NCBI RefSeq assembly: GCF_000210295.1
Contig: NC_026740.1
Coordinates: 62,001-126,000 of the forward strand
DNA from: Trypanosoma brucei gambiense DAL972
Taxonomy: Eukaryota > Euglenozoa > Kinetoplastea > Trypanosomatida > Trypanosomatidae
Direction of reading: 5' to 3'
DNA length: 64,000 nt
Within the stretch, counting starts at the first letter, position 1. The number at the start of each line of letters is the position of its first letter. The position numbers and the translations under genes are program-made. This document shows positions 29,646 through 38,827 of this stretch, piece after piece. Below the pieces are notes generated by a model, which saw only the letters and a list, made by a program, of their open reading frames with translations, did no database searches and was not told the origin of the DNA.

Positions 29646-31037
29646 TCAGTACAGAAGAGAGGAGAGGCGCAACCGGGCCTCTTGACTTTTTGGATCATCG
29701 TGAAACAGTTGCAACACACCCAGTAGACATGTTTTAACCTGACGGACACGCTTGGCACTGAGGCATTCCTCTTTATTCGAACCCTGTGCCCGCCGTGCCT
29801 GTGGAATGTATAACTTCAGTAGGTTAAACATTTCCTCAACTTCTGAACTGGGATACCGCTCCGGTACTAAGCGGGCGTCTACCAATTCGTCAATCCAACG
29901 AAGAAGCTTTGCAACATGCGCCTCGCCACCGCTTTCACTTTCCAATTTCCGCTCCAAGTGCAGCTCAGCACGAAGAACTAACGCCTCACACAACGATATG
30001 AGCCGCTTAACAGTGTTGTCACCCAATGCAGGTTCAAAGTCTCGCTGAATAGCCTTTACTGCGAAGAGGACATTTTCTGCCGATATGTTGCCAATCGTTG
30101 CGTGAACACGTGCCAAAAACAATGCCTCCAGCCCCGATAATACCGCAGTAGCGTTATATTGTGAAGATTTGTAATACCGCTCCATCATTTCAGCTTCTCC
30201 AAGTCGCCGCACATCCACGCCAAGTTCCCTGCGAAGCTCCTGCAACTCATCGAAGGCCTTTTTCTTGGCTTGTTGAATGGTTTTGCGTAGACCGTCCAGT
30301 TTCTCGCTTTCCTCCGGAAGTCGAATGCACTCGGTACCGAGAAGCGCCGCCATAATTTGGTTCTGAAGGTATTGAGTCGAAGCACCGTGAAGAAGGTCTG
30401 CGCCTGCCGCAGCCGGTAAAGGGTTTTGTTTGTTAGGGGAACCTCCCATCAAGTCAACGTTCAACTGCTGTTGATAATGGTCCAAAAACTTGCGCAAGAT
30501 GCCTTCGAGTCGAGTCTCAGTCACCTGGCCAGTGACCTTGTCAATTATTGTGCCCTGCATAATGAAGTACGTAATGGGCAACTTGGCACGCTCAACAGAA
30601 AAAGCGGACGCGAGGTTCCGGTTCTCGTCGGCGTTAATTGTGCAAAGTTTCAACCATGCCCGCTGCATTGATGCTTCTGTACCCTCTCCACTCTTACCCC
30701 CACATGCCTGCTCGTTCAGTCGATCAACCAGACGCTCCGTGTGAGCCAAATAAGCGTTGCAGCCACTGCTATCTGGCCTGTAGTATACAAGGCAAATAGC
30801 CTGTTGGGACTGAATAACTTCCCTCTCAAAAGAAGAAGCGTCAGTTTTGTACGCAATGCTCCGGGACGAAACACAAATGGGATTTCTTCCCATAATCTGT
30901 GCGCAGCGACTGCCTGATATGGAGCATCTGATAAACCTATACGAGTATGTGCCAGAACAATGCGAGCCGCAAGCGCCGCCGAGGGCAGAAAGCCTAAAAC
31001 CTGCTACCAAGTGACGGCGTCGTGGAGCAGACAACAT
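29646..31037 (-). CDS. mitochondrial thioredoxin-fold protein with degenerate active site
   Basis: 463 residues from the first in-frame ATG (31037). The N-terminus MLSAPRRRHLVAGFRLSALG is Arg-rich without acidic residues, a mitochondrial targeting type. A thioredoxin fold spans about 65-185: strand AICLVYYRP, then SSGC (S90-C93) at the position of the redox CxxC, and a cis-Pro site in KLPITYFI. Only the second Cys remains, so dithiol oxidoreductase activity is unlikely. The remaining about 270 residues are helical (TPR-like in places, LLGVLQLFHDDPKSQEARLR). A thioredoxin fold followed by TPR-like helices recalls bacterial YbbN/CnoX, a chaperone-like protein. Function here is inference; mitochondrial scaffold or holdase are options. 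Confidence 0.82.
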   Translation of the reverse strand: MLSAPRRRHLVAGFRLSALGGACGSHCSGTYSYRFIRCSISGSRCAQIMGRNPICVSSRSIAYKTDASSFEREVIQSQQAICLVYYRPDSSGCNAYLAHTERLVDRLNEQACGGKSGEGTEASMQRAWLKLCTINADENRNLASAFSVERAKLPITYFIMQGTIIDKVTGQVTETRLEGILRKFLDHYQQQLNVDLMGGSPNKQNPLPAAAGADLLHGASTQYLQNQIMAALLGTECIRLPEESEKLDGLRKTIQQAKKKAFDELQELRRELGVDVRRLGEAEMMERYYKSSQYNATAVLSGLEALFLARVHATIGNISAENVLFAVKAIQRDFEPALGDNTVKRLISLCEALVLRAELHLERKLESESGGEAHVAKLLRWIDELVDARLVPERYPSSEVEEMFNLLKLYIPQARRAQGSNKEECLSAKRVRQVKTCLLGVLQLFHDDPKSQEARLRLSSLLY

Positions 31038-31829
31038 ATAAGCTTCACCCACTATAAGGCATTTAAGAAAAAATACATATGAATAACAATGTTCGAAAGT
31101 AAGCCAATTCGCCAGCTACGAGAGAGAGGGAGAACGCGTGTTGACTGGAAATGTCACAGGATCAATGAAAAATGAGGGGAAGGTACGAGTAATCACACTA
31201 CAAACGAGTCAACGTATACAAAAGTAGAAACCACCGACATCATTTCCCCCCCCCCAAATCGTCCACCCTTTTCTTGTTGCCGCTCATCACATTCATGGTC
31301 AATGAGATATTGAACACAATCGTCAACACGACGAAAGCGTAAAAGAAGCTAAAGATTGAGCAAACAAGTCACGACAAATGCGGTTGGGTACGCTATAACG
31401 GTCGCTGCTGTAAAGACAACTGCGGCAGTTGTTCGCTTTGGTGCGGGTAAATCAGGAGGGAACGAAACTAAGAGAACGCTGAGTAGAGTCGACACAAATG
31501 ACGGCGGTTACTGCAATCGATCGGAGGAATCCGGTGCGGGTTAATTCTGCTAAGCCGAAGTGACTTCGACTATCGCCCTGGTTGTTGAGGATGGCAATTA
31601 CTGGAAGCCTCCTCGAGTACTTAACGATTTTGCTCTTGTTACCCTCTCTCCTCGAGGGAGTATGCAATCGGCTGTGCGTGCTTAAACAAGAGCGTACGTA
31701 AAGACGGATATGTGGATTTTCCCATGAGGAACCGCCCCCAAAGGGAACAGTACGTAATGTATTATTTCCTTTTCCCTCTTCACCATCAAGAGATGGCAGC
31801 CATCGCACCGATTTCGCATCTCATGTGGT
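31038..31829. other. gene-free stretch of about 790 bp
   Basis: Leader of the thioredoxin-like gene and 3' UTR of the first DNA ligase. Contains a C-run at 31246-31255. No other feature seen. Confidence 0.5.
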
Positions 31830-33368
31830 TTAGAGCCAGTCCTTTTCGGACTCACCCCGAACGCATTTGGCTATCGGAAACCGCGGCACATCCTGTGACG
31901 AAAGTTCCTGATACTGAACTGTTAAATACTTACCTAGTAGACGGTCTCTTTCGGCCCATAGTTCCAACCGCCGCTTCGTTGTAGTCTTTGGTGTTGCATT
32001 GAAGCGAATCCCAGTTGATGTTTCACACACAAACGCGCCGAGACCACCCTCAAACTTGCCATTGCCCGGAAGAAAGTCGACAATGCGGTACTCCGCATCA
32101 TGCATGTACTTATACTTAAGGCCGAGACTTCGTTTGCCATGTTCGTAAGGAAACTTTGGTCTACGAATGATTACCCCTTCATAACCTTGCGAACACGCCT
32201 TCTCCAATACACTCTCCACCTCATCTGGACTCACAAGTGTGGCGGGGACGTGGTAGAGTTTTGGTATCTTTTTCCTGCTCGACAATTCCTCCTTTTCAAG
32301 CTGATGGTTTCGCCTTCCGTTTGGTTTCATCGTATCAAAAACACGATCTGCGCCACTGTGAGGTATGAGTTCCTTCAGTAAACGGTAGCGTTCGGTAAAA
32401 GGGGCGTCCGGCGATGAGAGCTGATCTGAAGCCATGATGTCAAATGCAAAATATTCTAGGAGTTTCGCCTGTTTCCTCCGTGTTGTTTGTGTCGTAAACT
32501 TTTCTAAACGGCGCACAAGCCCACTAAGCCTCTCGAAACCACAGTGTGGAGCAAACAGCTCCCCATCTAACAACAAAGATGGATCTGCCTTGAAAAGTGG
32601 CATAGCGTGTGGCACCAAACCATGGCAACACTCAAGAAGAATCCCACTCCGCGAAAAAAACTGCAATTTCTTTTGGGATTTATTGTAACCAATTAAACAG
32701 CGAATTCCATCTATCTTTGGTGAAACCAGAAGTGATTCCTGCTCCTCCGTGTCAGCCGGATGAAGTAGTTCCTCAGCAACTAGCTCCCATCTTTGTGCAA
32801 GCATGGGAAGAATGTTACGTCCCTCCCACTCGGGGTTGCTGTGCAGAACACTTTTATAGTTTGTGTGAGTCATTCGTGGTGCTCTCAAACTGTTCACATC
32901 CTCCAGCTCCAGATCCTCCTCATTTGTAGCATCCGTTGGTGAAGTTGTTATCCCCACATCAGTGTTATCTCCCTCGCTCATCTTGCCATTAATTCTTTCC
33001 GGACCTTCATTTCTAGTTGAACTGATCCGCCGCTGCTCTTTTCCGCACAATGGACACGTCCCATGCTGGTCAATAAATCTCGCAATACTCATCTCAAACT
33101 CCTGAAGGCACTGGCTGCAACGCCACACCGCCGACTTTACACATGTCGGGCTAACGTGATGTGGAGTTAACATGACGGTTCCCCACGATGGACCCACCCA
33201 ACAGGCTGCAAGATGGGGAAAAGCACTTTCAATGGTGGTATTTTTCATTGCGTGATACCGCTCCACCTGCTCTGGTGTACGCGGCCGCCCAACACCAAAA
33301 AAAAGCGAAGGATCCTTCGGAAGAGTTGTGAGCTGCGGACGCCGCCATAAATTAGAAATCCGCCACAT
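31830..33368 (-). CDS. LIG k: mitochondrial ATP-dependent DNA ligase (LIG k type) with zinc ribbon
   Basis: 512 residues from the ATG at 33368; MWRISNLWRRPQLTTLPK is a plausible mitochondrial presequence. Residues about 50-110 form a zinc ribbon (WRCSQC with C84/C87, and CPLC with C105/C108). The ligase core follows: motif I KIDGIR with AMP-accepting K218, motif III DGE at 268-270, IIIa FAFD at 307-310, motif IV EGVII at 397-401, motif V LKYK at 417-420, then an OB-fold ending PRFPIAKCVRG. All nucleotidyltransfer residues are present. Such ligases seal nicks and gaps in kinetoplast minicircles. It lies about 1.15 kb from a paralogous ligase, so one is LIG k alpha and one beta; I cannot say which from sequence alone (gene order as I remember it would make this beta). 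An AG at 33372-33371 after a pyrimidine tract supports the start. Confidence 0.95.
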   Translation of the reverse strand: MWRISNLWRRPQLTTLPKDPSLFFGVGRPRTPEQVERYHAMKNTTIESAFPHLAACWVGPSWGTVMLTPHHVSPTCVKSAVWRCSQCLQEFEMSIARFIDQHGTCPLCGKEQRRISSTRNEGPERINGKMSEGDNTDVGITTSPTDATNEEDLELEDVNSLRAPRMTHTNYKSVLHSNPEWEGRNILPMLAQRWELVAEELLHPADTEEQESLLVSPKIDGIRCLIGYNKSQKKLQFFSRSGILLECCHGLVPHAMPLFKADPSLLLDGELFAPHCGFERLSGLVRRLEKFTTQTTRRKQAKLLEYFAFDIMASDQLSSPDAPFTERYRLLKELIPHSGADRVFDTMKPNGRRNHQLEKEELSSRKKIPKLYHVPATLVSPDEVESVLEKACSQGYEGVIIRRPKFPYEHGKRSLGLKYKYMHDAEYRIVDFLPGNGKFEGGLGAFVCETSTGIRFNATPKTTTKRRLELWAERDRLLGKYLTVQYQELSSQDVPRFPIAKCVRGESEKDWL

Positions 33369-34520
33369 GTCTAAAGGCGATGAGGTGACAAAAAAGGGAG
33401 GAGGGATTTCGAAAAGGTGTTTAAACACCCTTCACTCCCCCAAACACCACGCAATCCGTCACGTATATCTATAAACGCCCCCGTTGCTTTGCGGGGTTAT
33501 GCGCTTCAGAAGAAAATAATAATTATTATTGTTATAGAAATGAGAAGGGGAAAGGGGAAAGAAGAAAGAAGGAAAGCAAGAAATGATATATTTGAAATAT
33601 ACTCCGTGTTTACACCCGCATGCAACTAGTCATTTCAGTTGATTTCGTTGTTGTATTGACCTACGCACTTTGGCAGTAAAGCCCCCTCGGAAGAAATTTT
33701 TTTTTTCTCCGTTGGTAGGAAAAAAAAGATGAGCAGGAAGGTACAAATAATGAAAAGTGGTACAAATATAACATAACTTAATAATAATGATAAAAAAGAA
33801 AAAGAGAAACAATTGCTTCGGACTGTTAGAAAAAGTAACGTGCCGAGCACTCAATAATTTCTCTACCACTTCCACACACAGTCACACAACAAACATATAT
33901 GAAAAACCTTAGTGAAACGAATTGCGGTGCACAACCACAATGTCTTCAAAAGTCAACACATATAGTTTGGTCCACCGTGTAAACTTCTCTTCCCAATAAT
34001 CTCGGCTCTCAAAATACCAATTAATAATTGCATACGCTAAATTTTTCCCTTTAGCTGTCATTCCCTCTGTTGTCGTCCCTTCTCCGTTTGTTTTTTAAAT
34101 TATGCTACACAACTCCTGTTGCCATTTGTGAAGAAAAGAAAAACATATGAAGAGTGTGGCCAAACAACTTTCACTCGTGAGACAAAAACATGTGGGAATG
34201 ACTGCAGGGGAATGAGATCATAGAGACAATCAGTGAGAAAGTGGTCACGGAATACGGCGCCGGATTTAATTTTTTGTAGGAAAAGAAAAGAGGAAGAAAA
34301 ACGAGATCATACAAGCTGGACGTAATAGTTACGCAGCTACGAATACACACAGGCACGTGAACATCCACGCGTGTTCACGCAAGTGGGTTTTAGAAATGGT
34401 ACAAAATTTAATCATCAAAATCATTTAGCCACCATCTGCAACATATCATTGAGTAGTCACGAATGCACGTGTACACCAAGAAACACCCATTAAGTGAATG
34501 TATGAAACAACATACTGCTG
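33369..34520. other. gene-free stretch between the two ligase genes
   Basis: About 1.15 kb with T- and A-runs (33697-33710, 33720-33728) and AT-rich sequence. Serves as 3' UTR of the second ligase and leader of the first. I see no intact third ligase copy or relic. Confidence 0.5.
33371..33412 (-). promoter_or_regulatory. probable trans-splice acceptor of the first ligase gene
   Basis: Coding-strand pyrimidine-rich sequence (about 33412-33373) ends in AG at 33372-33371, just 2 nt before the ATG at 33368. With the spliced leader added this still leaves a usable 5' end, and it rules out any longer N-terminus in this frame. Confidence 0.45.
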
Positions 34521-35969
34521 TTAAACCCAATCACTACCAGTCTTTGTGCCTCGTACGCACTTCCCAATAGGAAACCGTGGGACACCATTTGTTGAAAGCT
34601 CTTGATACTGCACAGTGAGCATTTTCCCCTTGTACACATTCAGTCGATGCCACATCTCACGCTTCCTCTCTTCTGTCGTCGCTGGCGCTACGGTGAAGCG
34701 GTGACCGGCACGTGTTTGACAGACGAATGCACCCAAGCAACCGCGCCACTTTCCCCTCCCTTCCACGCCGTCAACAATAATATATTCGCTGTCTTGCATA
34801 AGTTTGTACTTCAGCAAGTTGGGCGAGCGGGCCCCATATGCGTAACCAGGCACTGCAGCTGAGGCGCCACCACTACTCGAAACAGAAGTCATGCATTTAT
34901 TGTCCTCAATACCATTACGGCGAATCATGATGCCTTCATACCCTCGATCAACATTGAGTCTCAGCAGACGGTCTATATCCGATTTCTTTGCCGACATGAC
35001 GGGAACTAATTTGACTACTTTTCTGCGGCCCTGTCCCTTTCCGGAGTTGATCTTTTGCATCAAGTCACAAAGATGTTTGTAGCGCTGTCCAAAGGGCACT
35101 ACCGTCATGTGAGGAAATTCTTTTGCGTAAAGAAGATCGAATACATGATATTGCAACTGCTGCTGCACCTTCTCAATTCCCGCTGTGCGGTGTTGCCTCG
35201 TTGTTCGTATGGCTGATGTCAGCTGTTCAAAGTCACTTGCATCATGATTGTACAATTCACCATCTAACACTAACATATTGTCCTTTTCGAATAGAGGTCG
35301 CAGCTGCGGTTCAATGTGATCACAACAATCAAATAACATCCCGGAACGGCTAAAGAAACTCAAACACCTATCTCTCAAATTCCACGCAACGACACAACGT
35401 ACGCCGTCGAGTTTGGGGGAGACAAAAAGCTGTTCATCATTTGATATCCTTTTAACCTCTTTATCATAATTGCGCGCCAGCATTGGAAGAAGGTTTCGTG
35501 TTTCCGATACACGCAGGTATCCGTTGTCGGCAATACTATTCTTTACCCTACTAGCATTCGGTGCATCGAGTATTGCGAGAGAATTATCGGGTCTACAACG
35601 GTGTTTAACTGTTGCTGCTATTGTGTTTTCTGACGTTCTGGAACTACTGGCGCTTCTTTTTCTTGAACACGTCAATGTTGGCATGCGGGAACACTTCGGG
35701 CAGGCACCACCGGCAGCCACGTGGAGGTCAATACGTTTCGGGTGTTGATGCTCACAATAAGGACAGCGCCACCACGCTAGTTTACGGCTAGAAGGCAACA
35801 CATGCTGGGGTTGCAGTAACTTATTGCAGGCAGCTGTGATCCACGTTTGCGCAATGGTGGGGTGAAACTGTGCCAAGTTTTTCGCCAATGATGCGCTGCG
35901 GGAGGAGCGGGAGAGGAAGGGCACCGTGGTGGCGAAGAGTGACGACAAACATGGGCGACTAAACCGCAT
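34521..35969 (-). CDS. LIG k: mitochondrial ATP-dependent DNA ligase (LIG k type), paralogue with zinc ribbon
   Basis: 482 residues. The N-terminus MRFSRPCLSSLFATTVPFLS with further Arg/Ser is a good mitochondrial signal. A zinc ribbon at about 33-95 reads WWRCPYC (C69/C72) and ACPKC (C90/C93), typical of the bacterial and plant 'probable zinc-ribbon' family (DUF4379 type). Ligase motifs: I KLDGVR with K186, III DGE at 236-238, IIIa VFDLL at 276-280, IV EGIMI at 345-349, V LKYK at 386-389, and an OB-fold ending PRFPIGKCVRG. An insert rich in Ser/Gly/Ala sits between IV and V (SSSGGASAAVPG). The two ligases share order and motifs but are well diverged, so the duplication is old. Roles in minicircle nick and gap repair are known for the family; alpha versus beta identity is not decided here. 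Confidence 0.95.
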   Translation of the reverse strand: MRFSRPCLSSLFATTVPFLSRSSRSASLAKNLAQFHPTIAQTWITAACNKLLQPQHVLPSSRKLAWWRCPYCEHQHPKRIDLHVAAGGACPKCSRMPTLTCSRKRSASSSRTSENTIAATVKHRCRPDNSLAILDAPNASRVKNSIADNGYLRVSETRNLLPMLARNYDKEVKRISNDEQLFVSPKLDGVRCVVAWNLRDRCLSFFSRSGMLFDCCDHIEPQLRPLFEKDNMLVLDGELYNHDASDFEQLTSAIRTTRQHRTAGIEKVQQQLQYHVFDLLYAKEFPHMTVVPFGQRYKHLCDLMQKINSGKGQGRRKVVKLVPVMSAKKSDIDRLLRLNVDRGYEGIMIRRNGIEDNKCMTSVSSSGGASAAVPGYAYGARSPNLLKYKLMQDSEYIIVDGVEGRGKWRGCLGAFVCQTRAGHRFTVAPATTEERKREMWHRLNVYKGKMLTVQYQELSTNGVPRFPIGKCVRGTKTGSDWV

Positions 35970-36426
35970 TATTCACTATCCATATATTAATGTATAAATG
36001 TACGCGCTTGTACAGTGCCTCTGTCTTTGAAGCTATGAGATGTGCTGTCGCTTAGTCCCCCTGCGTTGCTGTTATAACAGCTATTCGATTCAATTGTCTT
36101 TCTTTACTTTCCGGTCCTTAGATGTATACGGCGCTCGTCGATATATCCAGCAGATTCCGCTCAGTTGGATAAGTAAGTGGTCTTATAAGACCCTGGTAGA
36201 AGCCTACCTTTCCCTGGAAATGAGAATATCCACATTATTGAACCCCAACACGGGAGTTGGTTATGCAAGCCGAGAGAAAAGGATGGCGAAGAGGAAAGCA
36301 AAAATAAATAAATAAGGTGCCTTGGTGCAGTGCGGCTCGGTAAGTTGCGCCTCGATAGTCGCTCATACTACATTTTGATTCAAACAGAAAGGAAGGGAAC
36401 GCGTTAGACGACATTGGTATAAATAA
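35970..36426. other. gene-free stretch of about 460 bp
   Basis: Leader of the second ligase and 3' UTR of the next gene. A 91-codon plus-strand frame (36040-36315) has no supporting motif and is antisense to the gene set; not accepted. Nothing else recognised. Confidence 0.5.
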
Positions 36427-37614
36427 TCATCCTCCCATTGACGAAGTTGCTATTTGGCTGAGCTCCTCGTTTAGGGAGAGCACAACATTCGTACCTACTG
36501 AAGCGTGTGGATCCGTGAAAAGTTGCTGCAAGGAAGGTGAAGAGGACGGGTTTGGAGTGATAGGGACGATATCACGGGCAATTCGGCACGTTGGACTCCT
36601 CTCCCACATATCCCATAGCCGTGCGGGCCCCTTTCGCGAGAGGTCATCATTTAAATGACCTTTCATGCCACTCCCATCATAGCGAAGCAGTGAAGGCACT
36701 TCAAGAAGCCATGCGCGGGTCTTCGTGCCGCTCGCAAGTAACATTTGCACCAACTGCAATAATACTGTAAAAGAACTAACGGAAAGACAACGAATAGAAT
36801 GTAAGAGCCACAAACTCAGCAGTCCCACTTCCTCCTCAAAGGAAATGGAGAGGGTGGGACCTGCAACGCAGCCTTTCGTTGCATTCAATCCTGACCGCAA
36901 GAACATTGCGCACAGGGCACGAAGAAGTACACAGAGTATCGACGAGTACTCCAAGCACTCTTGTGGTCGAATAATGTGAAGTTGCTCCGTCTTGGAGCCA
37001 GGCCTAAGTGTGAAGAAGTGTAGAAGCCCAACCGCTTCACGAAGCCACGCCTCCAGTTGTTGGGCATGGCACGGGGTCTCGTGTGAAGCACACCAGAGGA
37101 ACAAAACCTCGTCGAAATCGCATTGGTGGTTGTCGGCACCCGGCGCGGCATTTCCGGGGGATGTGGAAAGGCACTCACGGCACTTTTTCTCGGTGATTCC
37201 ACAGAAATCCCTTTTGCCCTCTGAAAAAACACCGTCATTTCCCTCACAAATATTTATGGATGATGCATCCGTTAAAATTCCTGTTGGTGACATGAGGAGG
37301 TTCTTTAGTTGGGCCACACGAGCCCCATCCACAAAACACTCAGCGATCACTTGCCGTACCTCCTGCGGTAGTGGAACAGTACAAGCCACAGCAGCTGCAG
37401 CAGCGGAGGTATGTGAAGTTACCATCTTGTGCTCGTTATTCACAACACCAAGAGGCCCTTCCGTGAATATCTGCGGAGTGTTTCGCGATCTCAAAGAGAC
37501 GAAGAAGTTTAACCAATGATTCAATAGTGGTGGCCGTCCTACATCCCACGATAGTCGCTGAAGTTGAGCCAACGAAGACATCCAGATACTGGAAGCACCG
37601 GCCGAACCACTCAT
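36427..37614 (-). CDS. unrecognised helical protein; 5' end ambiguous
   Basis: 395 residues if translation starts at the ATG at 37614 (MSGSAGASSIW). The family is not recognised. The body is helical with long Leu-rich stretches (LWLLHSIRCLSVSSFTVLLQ, LQLVQMLLASGTK) but no charge pattern of membrane spans. There is no targeting signal at this start. An ATG upstream at 37675 in another frame follows directly after the most likely splice site (AG at 37679-37678) and is open for 79 codons to 37436, overlapping the first about 60 codons of this frame. So either this gene starts at the second ATG in the transcript, or the sequence carries a frameshift and the true N-terminus lies in the other frame. 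Confidence 0.7.
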   Translation of the reverse strand: MSGSAGASSIWMSSLAQLQRLSWDVGRPPLLNHWLNFFVSLRSRNTPQIFTEGPLGVVNNEHKMVTSHTSAAAAAVACTVPLPQEVRQVIAECFVDGARVAQLKNLLMSPTGILTDASSINICEGNDGVFSEGKRDFCGITEKKCRECLSTSPGNAAPGADNHQCDFDEVLFLWCASHETPCHAQQLEAWLREAVGLLHFFTLRPGSKTEQLHIIRPQECLEYSSILCVLLRALCAMFLRSGLNATKGCVAGPTLSISFEEEVGLLSLWLLHSIRCLSVSSFTVLLQLVQMLLASGTKTRAWLLEVPSLLRYDGSGMKGHLNDDLSRKGPARLWDMWERSPTCRIARDIVPITPNPSSSPSLQQLFTDPHASVGTNVVLSLNEELSQIATSSMGG

Positions 37615-37675
37615 CCTTAATATGCGCGTTCGTGTACAACAAAAGTTGCTTAGCCTTCAAGTATTCAGCTTCCAT
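37436..37675 (-). other. alternative 5' frame overlapping the gene at 36427-37614
   Basis: From ATG 37675 the frame reads MEAEYLKAKQLLLYTNAHIK and continues DEWFGRCFQYLD before stopping at 37436. This first part looks like ordinary globular protein, not noise. It is the first ATG after the coding-strand T-run (37703-37716) and the AG at 37679-37678. It may be the true N-terminus joined to the main frame by a frameshift, or an upstream open frame. Confidence 0.4.
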
Positions 37676-38074
37676 ACCTGTCACACGGGTAAGAGGAATA
37701 GCAAAAAAAAAAAAAAGGGAATACTTCCTATGGTTGCATGGATCAAGCAACGACATAATAATAGCACCCGTGCACCAACATGTTGGCGCACATGGTGTGA
37801 AAGAAGGCGGAACAAATGCACGTGTGTGTACTTGTGCGCATGGTATGTTGGGCATTTTCACGCACTAAACATTGTCAGCTTCCCGGAGCATATAACACAA
37901 ATCACACACCTACAACGAAAATGGCCCGAAAAAAATATATATGTATTTGTAGAATTATTGAAGTCGATAGCCCCACAACACTTGCCATATATTGCTTCAG
38001 AAACCAATATACGCTAGCAATGATGTATTCATACAAACCACAACACACAAACATGTATACGTAATATACGAGCG
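37615..38074. other. gene-free stretch of about 460 bp, including the T-run acceptor
   Basis: Apart from the alternative frame at 37436-37675, it holds the coding-strand T-run at 37703-37716 and the 3' UTR of the mS38-like gene. Nothing else recognised. Confidence 0.5.
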
Positions 38075-38827
38075 CTACACTTGATACTTAGATTTGGGGC
38101 GGGTCCGTTGCCCCTTCCGCTTCTCTCCAGTATTCTTCACAGCACTCACCAACTGACCACTGAGTGTAGGATCCACCACATCACCCCTCTTTGTCTTGCT
38201 GCTTTTCAATTCCGGTAACATACCCACGCGTATCATCTTTGCAAAAGGAAGGTTAGCCACCGCGGCTAATTTGTACCGACGGAAGCGGAAGCGCTTAATA
38301 ATTCTGTGCTTCTTCATTTGGAACCGCCGAGCCAACCATCGTGACGAGGGATATGGATAATTGCGGGGTCCAAAAGTCACCTGGCCATAAAATTTAGCGG
38401 CCCATCGAGCGCTGAGTTCGTCCAACTGATCGCCGTATGCAACCGAATCAACTTCTACATTTGTTTGCTGCTTCAGTTGTTTCCGTTCGCCTTCCTTTAC
38501 GCTTCTCGTACCCGTATCGTTGCGGGTGCCACTAGCAAAGTAAAAGTGACGAGGTCGGTGGGAAACATCAGCACTAGCAATCATGTGGTGACGAAATGAA
38601 GCCGTCGCATGATGCTCGTTGAAAGAAGCGGCAGTTGGTTTCCGATCAATATAGCTCCCTCGTAGCGGTGGCGGCAATGGAAATATAACTGCCGGCGCCA
38701 TCTGCGTTGTAGCACACCTCAGCTCTTGTGTTTCTTGGCATGTCGCTTGCATGGAGGTAGTGGTGGAGCCAAGTGCAGCAATCCCAAGTTTGGGTATGCG
38801 TGAGCACGCAACGCAGCCTGCGCGCAT
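38075..38827 (-). CDS. mS38: probable mitochondrial small-subunit ribosomal protein mS38 (AURKAIP1/Cox24-like)
   Basis: 250 residues and strongly basic. The C-terminal part contains the mS38 signature: SRWLARRFQMKKHRIIKRFR followed by FRRYKL, matching the RRxKMxKHKxxK core of the AURKAIP1/DUF1713 family, a single long helix buried in rRNA of the mitoribosomal small subunit. The N-terminus (MRAGCVACSRIPKLGIAALG) fits mitochondrial import. The central part is His/Ser/Thr-rich and poorly structured, common in trypanosomatid mitoribosomal proteins, which are longer than their relatives. A Lys/Arg tail (GEKRKGQRTRPKSKYQV) ends the protein. The match rests on a short motif, so identity is probable rather than certain. 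Confidence 0.65.
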   Translation of the reverse strand: MRAGCVACSRIPKLGIAALGSTTTSMQATCQETQELRCATTQMAPAVIFPLPPPLRGSYIDRKPTAASFNEHHATASFRHHMIASADVSHRPRHFYFASGTRNDTGTRSVKEGERKQLKQQTNVEVDSVAYGDQLDELSARWAAKFYGQVTFGPRNYPYPSSRWLARRFQMKKHRIIKRFRFRRYKLAAVANLPFAKMIRVGMLPELKSSKTKRGDVVDPTLSGQLVSAVKNTGEKRKGQRTRPKSKYQV

